64,000 nucleotides of DNA from an uncultured Planktomarina sp. (GTDB lineage: Bacteria; Pseudomonadota; Alphaproteobacteria; Rhodobacterales; Rhodobacteraceae), in assembly GCA_905181815.1 (NCBI GenBank), contig CAJIZA010000001.1, forward strand, positions 806,001-870,000, given 5' to 3'. Under the pieces are notes generated by a model. The model made no database searches. It was not told where the DNA came from and saw only the letters and a program-made list of their open reading frames with translations. Position numbers and translations under genes: made by a program. This document shows positions 37,822-46,994 of the stretch, one piece after another; position 1 is the stretch's first letter, and each line of letters opens with the position of its first letter.

Positions 37822-38751
37822 ATGATCGCTTCGATTCCCTTTCCTGATGTCTCGCCCACCCTCTTTTCGGTGGATATACCGCTCTGGCAGTTTTCACTGG
37901 CAGGCATGGATTTTAGCCTCGGTGGGTTTGAACTTGCCCTGCGCTGGTATGCTCTGGCCTATATCGCTGGCATTTTGCTTGCCTCTTGGATCATGCGCCG
38001 TGCCCTGCGCCGACCTAAGCTTTGGCCGCAAGATAAACCTGCTTTTAGCGAACCGAACCTGGATGACCTCATCACCTGGTTGATTTTCGGTATCATCATC
38101 GGGGGCCGATTGGGATACGTGCTGTTTTATAACCCCAGCTATTACCTCGCCAACCCCGTGGCAGCCTTGCGAATTTTCGATGGCGGCATGTCGTTTCATG
38201 GTGGTTTTCTTGGCGTTGTTGCAGCCGGCTTGCTGTTTTGCCGCAAGCACAAGATCCCACTGCTGCAGGCCTCAGATGTGATGGCAGCCTCTGCTCCAGC
38301 GGGCCTGCTCTTTGGCCGTTTGGCCAATTTCATCAATGCCGAGCTCTGGGGCCGGGAAACCAACCTGCCTTGGGGGGTGATCTTTCCAGGCGTGGAGGCG
38401 CAAACATGTGTTGAGGCGGTGACCGGTCTTTGCGCACGCCACCCGTCACAGCTCTATGAGGCCTTGGGAGAAGGGCTTATTCTGGGCGCCGTTTTGCTTT
38501 ATCTTCTATTTCGCACAGGGGCCTTGCGCCGCAGCGGTCTGTTAACTGGGATCTTCTTGATCGGATATGGTCTTACGAGATTTATGGTCGAATGGGTGCG
38601 CCAACCTGATGCGCAGTTTCAAACCTTGGACAACCCGATTGGTTATGCCTTGCAACTGGGTCCGACCGGTCTGACGATGGGACAAATTTTGACCCTCCCG
38701 ATGCTGCTGGCCGGGCTATGGTTGATCCAAAAGGCGCGCGCCAGACAATGA
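37822..38751 (+). CDS. lgt: Prolipoprotein diacylglyceryl transferase
   Basis: A 309-residue inner-membrane enzyme that adds diacylglycerol to the cysteine of lipoproteins, the first step of their maturation. About seven helices; the GGMSFHGGFLG motif with the essential His is near residue 125, and HPSQLYEALGEG follows. It starts the operon lgt-midA-pgeF, with a 4-base ATGA overlap to midA. Length is normal for the Rhodobacterales. Confidence 0.96.
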   Translation: MIASIPFPDVSPTLFSVDIPLWQFSLAGMDFSLGGFELALRWYALAYIAGILLASWIMRRALRRPKLWPQDKPAFSEPNLDDLITWLIFGIIIGGRLGYVLFYNPSYYLANPVAALRIFDGGMSFHGGFLGVVAAGLLFCRKHKIPLLQASDVMAASAPAGLLFGRLANFINAELWGRETNLPWGVIFPGVEAQTCVEAVTGLCARHPSQLYEALGEGLILGAVLLYLLFRTGALRRSGLLTGIFLIGYGLTRFMVEWVRQPDAQFQTLDNPIGYALQLGPTGLTMGQILTLPMLLAGLWLIQKARARQ

Positions 38752-39809
38752 GCGCCTTGGCCAAGATATTGAGCCAACGCATTGCGCAGCACGGCCCTTT
38801 GAACCTTGCCGATTATATGGGGGAATGCCTCCTGCATCCCGATCACGGTTACTACACGCAGCAAGAGGCATTTGGCCGCAGCGGCGATTTCATCACGGCC
38901 CCGGAAATCAGCCAAATGTTTGGTGAGATGATCGGCCTCTCTCTTGGCGCCACATGGCAGGCGCAGGGCGCGGCCAAAGACGCCATTGCGGTGGAACTGG
39001 GGCCGGGTCGTGGCACATTGATGCAAGACCTGCGCCGCATTGCGCCTGCTGTGCCAGGCTTTGACAGCTTACCGATCCATATGATCGAAGCCTCGCCGAG
39101 ATTGCGCCAAACCCAGTCCGATGCTTTGCCCAGTGTGATCCATCACTCTGACGCCAGCCAGCTGCCACATGCACCACTCTTTGTTATTGCCAATGAATTT
39201 TTTGACGCTCTGCCCATACGGCAGTTTCGCCGCAACTCTACTGGCTGGGAGGAAATATTGGTGGGATGTGACGCCAATGGCCTGTGCTTTGGCAAGGCCG
39301 CACCCCAGCCCTATCATTTTCTCGCCCATAGGCTTGAGGACACCGCGCCCGGCATGATCGTAGAATATTGCCCCGCACTCCCGTCCATTGTGGCACAGAT
39401 CTCCCAGCGTATCGCCGATTTCGGTGGGGCGGCGTTGATCATCGACTATGGCGATTGGCGCTCTCAGGGCGATACATTGCAAGCCGTCTGCCAGCACCAA
39501 CATGCCGATCCCTTAGCCGCGCCCGGATCCGCGGATCTCACAGCTCATCTGGACTTTGAGGCATTGCATAACGCTGCCAGAGCCGCAGGGCTGCGCCCGA
39601 CACGTCTGGCCACACAAGGGGTGTTTTTGGAGCGGTTGGGCCTGACCCAGAGGGCGCAAATTCTGGCTAAATCTCTGAATGGTGCGGCGCTTGAGTCCCA
39701 TATCGCCGCACATCGCCGCCTCACTCATCCCGACGAAATGGGCGGTTTATTCAAGGTTATGGGGCTTGTACCAGAGGGCGCCGCCGTGCCGCCCGGGCTT
39801 GAGCCATGA
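38748..39809 (+). CDS. SAM-dependent methyltransferase, MidA/NDUFAF7 family
   Basis: A 353-residue class I methyltransferase. In mitochondria the homologue NDUFAF7 methylates an arginine of a complex I subunit. DYMGECLLHPDHGYYTQQEAFG, FITAPEISQMFGE and the SAM loop VELGPGRGTLMQDL are diagnostic, as is VIANEFFDALPIRQF. It overlaps lgt at its start and pgeF at its end, by 4 bases each, so the three are translated together. Confidence 0.9.
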   Translation: MSALAKILSQRIAQHGPLNLADYMGECLLHPDHGYYTQQEAFGRSGDFITAPEISQMFGEMIGLSLGATWQAQGAAKDAIAVELGPGRGTLMQDLRRIAPAVPGFDSLPIHMIEASPRLRQTQSDALPSVIHHSDASQLPHAPLFVIANEFFDALPIRQFRRNSTGWEEILVGCDANGLCFGKAAPQPYHFLAHRLEDTAPGMIVEYCPALPSIVAQISQRIADFGGAALIIDYGDWRSQGDTLQAVCQHQHADPLAAPGSADLTAHLDFEALHNAARAAGLRPTRLATQGVFLERLGLTQRAQILAKSLNGAALESHIAAHRRLTHPDEMGGLFKVMGLVPEGAAVPPGLEP

Positions 39810-40561
39810 CGCTCACCCCCCTCACATCTGACCTGCTGGCGCAGGTGCCTCATGGGTTTTTCACCCGAATTGGCGGCAGTTCAACCGGCCTATACCACGG
39901 GATGAATTGCGGCATAGGCTCGGACGACACGCCCGCGGCGGTGCAAAACAATCGAAGAGCCGTTGCGCATTTCTTTGGGCAGCCAGCCGATCACTTGCAA
40001 TCGGTGCATCAAATCCATTCGGCAAAGGTGCAGATCCTCACGACGCCGCTGACCGATGCGCCCAAAGCTGATGCCATGGTAACCGCCAGTGCCGGCGTGA
40101 TCTTGGGGGTAATTACGGCCGACTGCCAGCCGGTATTGTTCCTTGACGCGACAGCCGGCGTCATTGGCGCAGCCCATGCGGGCCACAAGGGCGCCAAGTT
40201 GGGTGTGTTGCAAAATACCCTTGCGGCGATGGAGACCCTCGGTGCTCGGCGGCAAGATATTTGTGCTGTCATCGGACCTTGTATCAGTCAAAAGGCTTAT
40301 GAGGTTGGCCCGGAATTTCTCGAAGAGATCTGCCACGATGCCCCTGAAGCCCTGCGCTTTTTCGCTCAGGGCAAGGGGGATCGTTATCAATTTGATCTGC
40401 CAAGCTACAGTTTAGACCAATTGCGCGCGGCCGGAGTCAAAGAAGCGACTTGGACAGGCCATTGCACCTATAGCGCGCCAGATCAGTTTTACTCTTATCG
40501 TCGCTCCGTGCATGAACACCAGCCCGACTATGGCCGGCTGATCTCTTGCATCTGCCTGTAG
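39806..40561 (+). CDS. pgeF: Peptidoglycan editing factor PgeF (laccase-domain/YfiH family)
   Basis: A 251-residue YfiH-family protein. The family removes wrong amino acids from peptidoglycan precursors in E. coli and shows purine nucleoside phosphorylase activity in some members. Zinc-site motifs are VHQIHSAKV, TADCQPVLF, AAHAGHKGAKLGV and IGPCISQKAYEVG. Last gene of lgt-midA-pgeF. It is convergent with the Lrp-type regulator. Confidence 0.92.
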   Translation: MTLTPLTSDLLAQVPHGFFTRIGGSSTGLYHGMNCGIGSDDTPAAVQNNRRAVAHFFGQPADHLQSVHQIHSAKVQILTTPLTDAPKADAMVTASAGVILGVITADCQPVLFLDATAGVIGAAHAGHKGAKLGVLQNTLAAMETLGARRQDICAVIGPCISQKAYEVGPEFLEEICHDAPEALRFFAQGKGDRYQFDLPSYSLDQLRAAGVKEATWTGHCTYSAPDQFYSYRRSVHEHQPDYGRLISCICL

Positions 40562-40613
40562 CCTCCAAGAGCATTCGCTCCGATGTTAGACCCTTAGGCA
40601 GAGGGCACCCTAT

Positions 40614-41108
40614 TTATGGTTGTTTTGACAAGCGCTCTTCGAGCACCTCGAACGGCACGCCGGGTTGATCTTTTGCGCCGCGGATGACGAGCGATGTTTT
40701 AACGGAAGCCACATTCTCAGCTGAGGTCAGCTCTTCGGTCAAAAACGACTGGAATGTCGACAAATCTGGAGCGACACATTTCAAAATAAAATCCACCTCG
40801 CCGTTGAGCATATGGCACTCGCGGACCAGCGGCCAGCTCAAACACCGCATCTCAAAAGTCGATAGATCGGCCTCCGCTTGGCTTTGCAGCCCGACCATTG
40901 CGAAGACCTGAACCTCAAATCCCAATTTACGTGCATTAATATCCGCATGATATCCACCGATATAGCCTGTCTCCTCCAGGGTGCGCACGCGGCGCAGACA
41001 GGGCGGCGCGGAAATTCCGACCCGCTTGGCCAGTTCAACATTCGTCATCCGCCCATCAGCCTGCAACTCTGCCAAAATCAAGCGATCGATGTCATCCAAA
41101 CGGTGCAT
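40614..41108 (-). CDS. Lrp/AsnC family transcriptional regulator
   Basis: A 164-residue Lrp/AsnC regulator: an N-terminal helix-turn-helix (MTNVELAKRVGISAPPCLRRVRTLEETGYI) and a C-terminal RAM ligand-binding domain (GEVDFILKCVAPDLSTFQ). It probably senses an amino acid. It is divergent from trxB with a 185-base region that has a 15-bp palindrome and a 21-base direct repeat, so it likely controls itself and possibly trxB. Confidence 0.9.
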   Translation of the reverse strand: MHRLDDIDRLILAELQADGRMTNVELAKRVGISAPPCLRRVRTLEETGYIGGYHADINARKLGFEVQVFAMVGLQSQAEADLSTFEMRCLSWPLVRECHMLNGEVDFILKCVAPDLSTFQSFLTEELTSAENVASVKTSLVIRGAKDQPGVPFEVLEERLSKQP

Positions 41109-41160
41109 AAGCGGGTACCCTTTCGCAGTTTTGGGAAATCATACCCAAATGGCGCGTTGA

Positions 41161-41216
41161 GCGCAATAATATTTCAACACTGCGCAATAATAATTCGCAT
41201 AGCGACCAGTGGTCGC
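41161..41216. promoter_or_regulatory. Candidate operator region between lrp-type gene and trxB
   Basis: GCGCAATAAT occurs at 41161-41170 and again at 41182-41191, two helical turns apart. Just after is a perfect palindrome GCGACCA-G-TGGTCGC (41202-41216). Repeats in phase on one face of DNA fit an Lrp-type octamer, and the palindrome fits a dimer. Binding is not proven. Confidence 0.45.
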
Positions 41217-41293
41217 AAACTTCTCGGTTTGGGCTTTTGCCCGGCGGCTGGCCTGTATATATGCAAAAGCAGTATTCACCTGTAGGAAGTCCC

Positions 41294-42235
41294 ATGTCCA
41301 ATACGCGCCACACGAAAGTTTTGATCATCGGCTCCGGTCCTGCCGGCTATACGGCTGGGGTATATGCCAGCAGAGCCATGTTGAACCCTATATTGGTTCA
41401 AGGTATCGAGCCCGGCGGGCAACTAACCACCACAACAGAGGTGGAGAATTGGCCGGGGGACAGCGAAGTGCAGGGCCCAGACTTGATGATCCGTATGCAA
41501 GACCATGCGAAGGCGATGGGCACTGAAATCATTGGTGATATTATTACAGACTTGGACGTCTCAGCCCGCCCCTTCAAAGCGCAGGGTGACAGCGGCACGC
41601 TGTACACTTGTGATGCGGTGATCTTAGCAACCGGCGCGCGCGCAAAATGGCTTGGCATAGACAGTGAGGAAAAATTCAAAGGATTTGGCGTCTCCGCCTG
41701 TGCGACATGCGACGGGTTTTTCTACCGCAGTCAAGAAATCGTAGTGGTTGGCGGCGGTAATACCGCAGTGGAGGAGGCTTTGTTTCTGACCAACTTCGCC
41801 TCGAAAGTCACTTTGATTCACCGGCGCGATGAGCTGCGCGCCGAGAAGATCTTGATCGACCGTTTGCTGAAGAATGAAAAAATCGTGCCTATGTGGTTCC
41901 ATGAGATTGATGAAGTCTATGGTACGGATATGCCTTTGGGTGTTGAAGGTGTGAAAGTAAAACACACCAAAACCAGTGAAATCACTGATATACCGTGCAA
42001 AGGCGTCTTTGTTGCCATCGGCCATGCGCCCGCCAATGAACTGGTCAAAGACGTATTGGAGATCCACATGGGCGGATATGTGGTGACCCAACCCGACAGC
42101 ACGGCAACATCCATTGCCGGTGTGTTTGCCGCCGGCGATTTGACCGATCACAAATACCGCCAAGCCGTCACAAGCGCCGGAATGGGCTGTATGGCAGCGC
42201 TTGAAGCCGAGCGGTTTTTGGCCGGTCAGGAGTAG
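41294..42235 (+). CDS. trxB: Thioredoxin-disulfide reductase
   Basis: A 313-residue flavoprotein that reduces thioredoxin with NADPH. FAD loop [10 protein letters not shown] near the N terminus, redox pair C136-C139 in CATCDG, NADPH loop [12 protein letters not shown], and the C-terminal [22 protein letters not shown] at 41294 with AGGAAG upstream; the frame is open to 41237 but is not used. A 13-bp hairpin follows its stop. Confidence 0.95.
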   Translation: MSNTRHTKVLIIGSGPAGYTAGVYASRAMLNPILVQGIEPGGQLTTTTEVENWPGDSEVQGPDLMIRMQDHAKAMGTEIIGDIITDLDVSARPFKAQGDSGTLYTCDAVILATGARAKWLGIDSEEKFKGFGVSACATCDGFFYRSQEIVVVGGGNTAVEEALFLTNFASKVTLIHRRDELRAEKILIDRLLKNEKIVPMWFHEIDEVYGTDMPLGVEGVKVKHTKTSEITDIPCKGVFVAIGHAPANELVKDVLEIHMGGYVVTQPDSTATSIAGVFAAGDLTDHKYRQAVTSAGMGCMAALEAERFLAGQE

Positions 42236-42238
42236 CGC

Positions 42239-42276
42239 TTTGGCTTTGAGCGCGACACATATTGCTCAAAGCCAAA
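42239..42276 (+). terminator. Strong hairpin after trxB
   Basis: TTTGGCTTTGAGC (42239-42251) pairs perfectly with GCTCAAAGCCAAA (42264-42276) over a 12-base loop, four bases after the trxB stop. There is no good T tract on the plus strand, so it may end or protect the transcript rather than be a standard intrinsic terminator; on the minus strand no gene runs into it directly. Confidence 0.6.
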
Positions 42277-42374
42277 ATCGCCCTGCAACAGATGCGGAAC
42301 TCATTCGTTGCAATATCAATAAATTCACCTTAAAAAATAATCTGATTTATTAATTTACAAATTCGTTTAACCCT

Positions 42375-42494
42375 CTAGGCAACCTGCGCTGAATTGTAAT
42401 AGCGTTCCATCAACCCCAAGCCGGCGGCGCGAGCCTCTTTGCTACATCCATCACCTTCGCAAGCGGCTTTTTCATCGAAAATGGCGCGGCTCAT
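42375..42494 (-). CDS. Possible small protein (39 residues)
   Basis: The minus strand holds an ATG at 42494 and a TAG at 42375, giving a soluble, charged 39-residue product that starts MSRAIFDEKAACEGDGCSK and has two cysteines five residues apart. The frame continues upstream in the same style to TTG codons at 42521 and 42530, next to the start of sat-cysC on the other strand, so the true product could be about 48 to 51 residues. The composition resembles local coding sequence. I do not recognise the family. The rest of the 286-base gap is AT-rich and shows no gene. Confidence 0.35.
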   Translation of the reverse strand: MSRAIFDEKAACEGDGCSKEARAAGLGLMERYYNSAQVA

Positions 42495-42521
42495 GCGCAA
42501 AGCGACCTTATCGAGATACAA

Positions 42522-44228
42522 ATGATTCAAAATAATTTAACACCGATCCCCGAGTTATACGTCACCTATGACAGCGCGCAGAAATTAAAGCTCGAAGCGG
42601 CAGAGCTCGCCTCTTGGGATCTGACGGCGCGGCAGGTCTGCGATTTGGAATTGCTGCTGAATGGCGGGTTCAATCCCTTGAAAGGATTTTTGGGGCAGGC
42701 TGATTATGACAGCGTGGTGGCGCATATGCGTTTGAGCGATGGCGCACTTTGGCCCATGCCGATCACTTTGGATGTAAATGCCGAATTTGCCGGCACCCTC
42801 GAACTGGGCCAAGATATCGCGTTGCGTGACCCAGAGGGCGTCATTCTCGCGACCATGACCGTAACAGACAGCTGGATACCAGACAAAGCCCGCGAGGCTG
42901 AACAGGTGTTTGGCGCCAACGATACGGCCCATCCTGCGGTGAATTATCTTCATAATACCGCAGGGGCGGTCTATCTCGGTGGACCTGTGACGGGCATTAA
43001 GCCGCCGGTCCATTACGACTTTCGCGGCCGGCGCAACACGCCCAACGAGCTGCGCGCCTATTTTCGCAAAATGGGTTGGCGTCGCGTAGTGGCCTTTCAA
43101 ACCCGCAACCCGCTCCATCGCGCCCATCAGGAGTTGACCTTCCGTGCCGCGAAAGAGGCCCAGGCCAATCTGCTTATTCACCCGGTGGTGGGCATGACCA
43201 AACCGGGAGATATAGATCACTTCACCCGCGTGCGTTGCTATGAGGCGGTGCTCGATCAATACCCATCCACGACCACGGCTATGTCTTTGCTCAATCTGGC
43301 GATGCGCATGGGCGGGCCGCGCGAGGCCGTGTGGCACGGGCTCATTCGCGCCAACCACGGCTGTACCCATTTCATCGTCGGTCGCGACCATGCAGGGCCG
43401 GGGAAAAACTCAGCTGGGGAAGATTTCTACGGCCCCTATGAGGCGCAAGAGCTATTTCGCAAATACGAAGCGGAAATTGGGCTGGAGATGGTGGATTTCA
43501 AACATATGGTCTATGTGCAGGACCGCGCGCAATATGAGCCCGCCGATGAAGTTGAAGACGGGTGCACGGTGCTGGATATCTCCGGCACAGAGCTGCGCCG
43601 ACGCCTCTCAGAGGGTTTGGACATCCCCGAATGGTTCAGCTTTCCGCAGGTGGTCGCCAAATTGCGTAAATCACGACCGCCGCGGGCACAACAGGGTTTC
43701 ACCGTCTTCTTTACGGGGTTCTCTGGATCAGGAAAATCAACAATTGCAAATGCTTTTATGGTGAAGCTCATGGAGATGGGTGGGCGACCGGTGACATTGC
43801 TTGACGGGGATATTGTGCGCAAGAACCTATCGTCCGAGCTGGGATTTTCCAAAGAGCACCGCGACTTGAACATTCGCCGGATCGGCTATGTGGCCTCGGA
43901 AATCACCAAAAATGGTGGCATCGCCATCTGCGCGCCCATCGCCCCATATGCCACCACCCGGCAGGCTGTGCGCGAAGATGTGGAAGCTTTTGGTGCCTTT
44001 GTGGAAGTACATGTCGCCACCTCCATCGAAGAATGCGAGCGTCGCGACCGCAAAGGCCTTTATAAATTGGCCCGTGCAGGAAAAATCAAAGAGTTCACCG
44101 GCATTTCAGATCCCTATGATGTGCCCAGCGCACCAGAATTGAAGATTGAGACTGAGAATGTCGAAGTCGACAATTGTGCCCATCAGGTCTTGCTCAAACT
44201 TGAGAGCATGGGTCTCATCGGCGCATAG
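42522..44228 (+). CDS. Bifunctional sulfate adenylyltransferase/adenylylsulfate kinase
   Basis: A 568-residue fusion that activates sulfate to APS and then PAPS. Residues 1 to about 385 are ATP sulfurylase with QTRNPLHRAHQEL (about 192-204) and GRDHAGPGKN. The C-terminal part from about 395 is APS kinase with P-loop GFSGSGKST and the LDGDIVRKNL and FTGISDPYD motifs. The single-subunit sulfurylase type differs from the CysD/CysN heterodimer of enterobacteria. No reductase genes are beside it. The start is at 42522, overlapped by a possible small minus-strand ORF. Confidence 0.94.
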   Translation: MIQNNLTPIPELYVTYDSAQKLKLEAAELASWDLTARQVCDLELLLNGGFNPLKGFLGQADYDSVVAHMRLSDGALWPMPITLDVNAEFAGTLELGQDIALRDPEGVILATMTVTDSWIPDKAREAEQVFGANDTAHPAVNYLHNTAGAVYLGGPVTGIKPPVHYDFRGRRNTPNELRAYFRKMGWRRVVAFQTRNPLHRAHQELTFRAAKEAQANLLIHPVVGMTKPGDIDHFTRVRCYEAVLDQYPSTTTAMSLLNLAMRMGGPREAVWHGLIRANHGCTHFIVGRDHAGPGKNSAGEDFYGPYEAQELFRKYEAEIGLEMVDFKHMVYVQDRAQYEPADEVEDGCTVLDISGTELRRRLSEGLDIPEWFSFPQVVAKLRKSRPPRAQQGFTVFFTGFSGSGKSTIANAFMVKLMEMGGRPVTLLDGDIVRKNLSSELGFSKEHRDLNIRRIGYVASEITKNGGIAICAPIAPYATTRQAVREDVEAFGAFVEVHVATSIEECERRDRKGLYKLARAGKIKEFTGISDPYDVPSAPELKIETENVEVDNCAHQVLLKLESMGLIGA

Positions 44229-44293
44229 GGCGCCTGGTGAAAAGGCCGTTGGGCGCAGAAATACTCAAAATCGCAATGAAATTTTGCGCCTAA

Positions 44294-44317
44294 ACTCTTT
44301 TACAAAGAGTAATTTTT
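44294..44317 (+). terminator. Weak intrinsic terminator after sat-cysC
   Basis: ACTCTTT-TAC-AAAGAGT is a perfect 7-bp stem followed by AATTTTT. The low GC of the stem makes it weak. It lies 65 bases after the stop. Confidence 0.4.
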
Positions 44318-44348
44318 AAGAAAGTATTTTTAACATATACTTGCGAAC

Positions 44349-44567
44349 CTAATGTAAAGTCATTGGGGAGTAGCGAAACTCGCGGGCCATGTCATAGGCT
44401 TGGGCCAAATCCCCAACCAATGCTAGTTGCTCACCTTCAGAGTTATGCACCGACCAGAGTTTATCAATGTCCCCAGTTTCTTCGAAAATTTCCTCTGGAA
44501 GATCGGCCTTATCAATTGGTTTGAGATAAACAATGCGATCTTCTAAAACGCCGAATTGATCTTTCAT
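44349..44567 (-). CDS. DUF1150 family protein
   Basis: A 72-residue protein of a family found next to small heat-shock genes in Rhodobacterales. Conserved elements are IVYLKPIDKADLPEE, SVHNSEGEQLALVGD and the C-terminal helix ending PMTLH. Function unknown. AAAGGA upstream supports the ATG at 44567; 4 bases separate it from the hsp20 stop, so the pair are one operon under the heat-shock promoter at 45048-45079. Confidence 0.85.
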   Translation of the reverse strand: MKDQFGVLEDRIVYLKPIDKADLPEEIFEETGDIDKLWSVHNSEGEQLALVGDLAQAYDMAREFRYSPMTLH

Positions 44568-44571
44568 CTCG

Positions 44572-44985
44572 TTATCCTTTCTTGATTTCAATCTTCTGAA
44601 TCACAGTCTTCGGTAGAGCGCGCTTTAGGTCGATATGCAACAACCCATGCTCCGTAATCGCAGCGCCCACATCGACGCCATCCGCCAAAACAAACGTTCG
44701 CTGAAACTGCCGCGCAGCGATGCCCCGGTGCAAATAAATCCGCTCGCCAGTCTCCTTGCTCTGCCTGCCCAGGATCACCAATTGCCGGTTCTCCACAGTG
44801 ATCGTGAGGTCCCCTTCCGCAAAGCCAGCCACGGCTAGTGTGATGCGGTACGAATTTTCTGAAGTCTGTTCGATGTTGTACGGCGGGTAGCCTTCATTAC
44901 CAGCTTTGGCAGTACGCTCAACCAAGCGTTCAAGCTGGTCAAACCCCAACAAAAAAGGATGGGTTCCCAGTGTCGATTTAGACAT
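44572..44985 (-). CDS. Small heat-shock protein, Hsp20 family
   Basis: A 137-residue IbpA-like chaperone that binds unfolding proteins. The alpha-crystallin domain covers about 35-128: PPYNIEQTSENSYRITLAVAGF starts it and the GIAARQFQRTFVL segment (about 86-98) is typical. It is preceded by a sigma-32-like promoter and followed by the DUF1150 gene. Confidence 0.95.
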   Translation of the reverse strand: MSKSTLGTHPFLLGFDQLERLVERTAKAGNEGYPPYNIEQTSENSYRITLAVAGFAEGDLTITVENRQLVILGRQSKETGERIYLHRGIAARQFQRTFVLADGVDVGAAITEHGLLHIDLKRALPKTVIQKIEIKKG

Positions 44986-45047
44986 GTCTTCGTCCTTTAA
45001 GCAAGCGACAGAATAGCAGATCCCTCAAAAGGCAATCGCATCTCTCT

Positions 45048-45079
45048 AGATATGGGGCTGGCGGCGCAAATGCGCAAGA
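45048..45079 (-). promoter_or_regulatory. Predicted RpoH (sigma-32) promoter of hsp20
   Basis: On the minus strand CTTG (45074-45077) and CCCCATATCT (45048-45057) are separated by a gap that matches the heat-shock consensus: 16 bases lie between CTTG and the first C of the -10 box. The expected transcript starts about 55 bases before the hsp20 ATG. Confidence 0.65.
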
Positions 45080-45140
45080 GCCCGCTTCTCAATTGGTTTA
45101 AAAACCTTTATGCGAAGCGTAGAAACTCATGAGGTCTCCC

Positions 45141-45356
45141 ATGGCAGGCAGTCAACAACTCAATCCGCAAGAGGTCATGACCATTCAACTTGCCGTGCTT
45201 CGCCAAGAGCACCGCGATCTCGACCTGGCCATTTCCGCTTTGGTGGACCGCGCCAGTGATCAGCTGGCGGTGAAACGCCTGAAACAGAAAAAACTCCACC
45301 TCAAGGATCAAATCGCCAGACTTGAAGATGAACTTACCCCCGATATTATTGCCTAA
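45141..45356 (+). CDS. DUF465/YdcH family protein
   Basis: A 71-residue helical protein of the YdcH family. LRQEHRDLDLAISALVDR and the LKQKKLHLKDQIARLEDEL coiled coil are the family pattern. Function unknown. The ATG at 45141 has GAGG upstream. It is divergent from hsp20 and 56 bases before purE. Confidence 0.85.
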   Translation: MAGSQQLNPQEVMTIQLAVLRQEHRDLDLAISALVDRASDQLAVKRLKQKKLHLKDQIARLEDELTPDIIA

Positions 45357-45412
45357 TCCCTGGCAATGGGTTAACTCGGCATCTCTTTTAGCGCTACATA
45401 TGGAACATTCAA

Positions 45413-45895
45413 ATGGTGCATGTCGGAATAATAATGGGCAGCCAATCGGATTGGCCGACAATGAAACATGCCGCCGAAATTCTCGACGCCTTGAACATTC
45501 CCTATGAAAGTAAAATAGTTTCTGCCCATAGAACACCAGACCGCCTATGGGATTATGGAACAAGCGCGGTGGAGCGGGGTTTGAAAGTGATTATCGCTGG
45601 CGCCGGCGGGGCAGCGCATTTGCCCGGTATGGTGGCCTCAAAAACCCGCATCCCAGTTGTGGGCGTGCCTGTGCAAACCAAAGCGCTCTCCGGGGTCGAC
45701 AGCCTCTATTCGATCCTTCAGATGCCAAAGGGCTATCCCGTAGCAACCATGGCGATTGGACCGGCAGGTGCGGCCAATGCCGGGCTGATGGCCGCTGGCG
45801 TTTTGGCCACGCAAGATCCAGATATCGCTGCACGGCTTGACGCCTGGCGCGCGGCCCTGTCCGCCTCTATTCCCCGGGAGCCAGTTGATGAATAA
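45413..45895 (+). CDS. purE: 5-(carboxyamino)imidazole ribonucleotide mutase
   Basis: A 160-residue class I PurE, which moves the carboxyl group of N5-CAIR to make CAIR in purine synthesis. [22 protein letters not shown] and [10 protein letters not shown] hold the active-site residues. It overlaps purK by 8 bases, the usual coupled pair. Confidence 0.96.
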   Translation: MVHVGIIMGSQSDWPTMKHAAEILDALNIPYESKIVSAHRTPDRLWDYGTSAVERGLKVIIAGAGGAAHLPGMVASKTRIPVVGVPVQTKALSGVDSLYSILQMPKGYPVATMAIGPAGAANAGLMAAGVLATQDPDIAARLDAWRAALSASIPREPVDE

Positions 45896-46949
45896 CCCTC
45901 TGCCCCAAGGGGCTTGCATTGGAATTTTAGGTGGTGGCCAATTGGGCCGTATGCTTACAGTTGCAGCCAGTCGTTTGGGGCTAAAGGCGCATATTTTTGA
46001 GCCCGGCGCCAATACTCCGGCCGGTCAGGTGGCCCATCAGGTCACCACCGCCTCCTATGAGGATGAAGCGGCGCTGCGCCGTTTTGCCCAATCGGTGGAT
46101 GTGATTACCTATGAATTTGAGAATATCCCAACCTCGGCGCTGGATATCCTCGAGCAGATCCGCCCCATTCATCCTGGTCGCCGGGCCTTGGCAAAATCAC
46201 AAGATCGCCTATCAGAGAAAGAATTTCTCACAGGGCTGGGTCTCAAAGTGGCGCCCTATGCCAATGTCACCACCGACGCTGAGGCCGAAGCGGCCGCCCA
46301 GTCCATAGGCACCCCCTCTATTCTGAAGACCCGCCGCATGGGCTATGACGGTAAGGGGCAAATCCGACTCAAAGACGCCTCAGATATGGCAGAGGCATGG
46401 CAGGCTATGCAGGGTGCCCCCTCCGTTTTGGAAGGCTTTATCAATTTCACCCATGAGGTTTCAGTCATCGCCGCCCGTGCCAGTGATGGGCAAGTCGCTT
46501 GTTATGATCCCGGAGAGAATGCGCACCGCGAGGGGATTTTGCACAGCACGACAGTGCCGGCCACGTTGAGCGCGGCCCAACGCATGGATGCCGTTCTATT
46601 GGCTGGGCAAATCCTGAATGCTTTGGATTATGTCGGTGTGATGGGCGTCGAGTTGTTCGTTACCACCGACGGGTTGATCGTCAATGAAATTGCCCCGCGT
46701 GTGCACAACTCTGGCCATTGGACCCAAAACGGCTGCGATATTTGCCAATTTGAGCAGCACATCCGTGCCGTCGCCGGCTGGCCCTTGGGTGATGGCAGCC
46801 GCCATAGCGATATACTCATGGAAAATCTGATTGGTGCCGAAATGGATCGGGTGCCGGAGCTGCGCAAAACCAATGCGGCATTGCATTTATATGGCAAATC
46901 GGAGATCAAACCCGGCCGTAAGATGGGTCATGTCAACTTTCGTAAATAG
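45888..46949 (+). CDS. purK: 5-(carboxyamino)imidazole ribonucleotide synthase
   Basis: A 353-residue ATP-grasp enzyme that makes N5-CAIR from AIR, bicarbonate and ATP for Pur[13 protein letters not shown] begins the preATP-grasp domain; [14 protein letters not shown] and [14 protein letters not shown] are the ATP-grasp marks. The ATG at 45888 is inside purE; the frame is open upstream but this start is the conserved one. Confidence 0.96.
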   Translation: MNNPLPQGACIGILGGGQLGRMLTVAASRLGLKAHIFEPGANTPAGQVAHQVTTASYEDEAALRRFAQSVDVITYEFENIPTSALDILEQIRPIHPGRRALAKSQDRLSEKEFLTGLGLKVAPYANVTTDAEAEAAAQSIGTPSILKTRRMGYDGKGQIRLKDASDMAEAWQAMQGAPSVLEGFINFTHEVSVIAARASDGQVACYDPGENAHREGILHSTTVPATLSAAQRMDAVLLAGQILNALDYVGVMGVELFVTTDGLIVNEIAPRVHNSGHWTQNGCDICQFEQHIRAVAGWPLGDGSRHSDILMENLIGAEMDRVPELRKTNAALHLYGKSEIKPGRKMGHVNFRK

Positions 46950-46994
46950 CTCCTCCGCCCAGGGAACCGGCCGTCACATCAAGGACGATACCAG

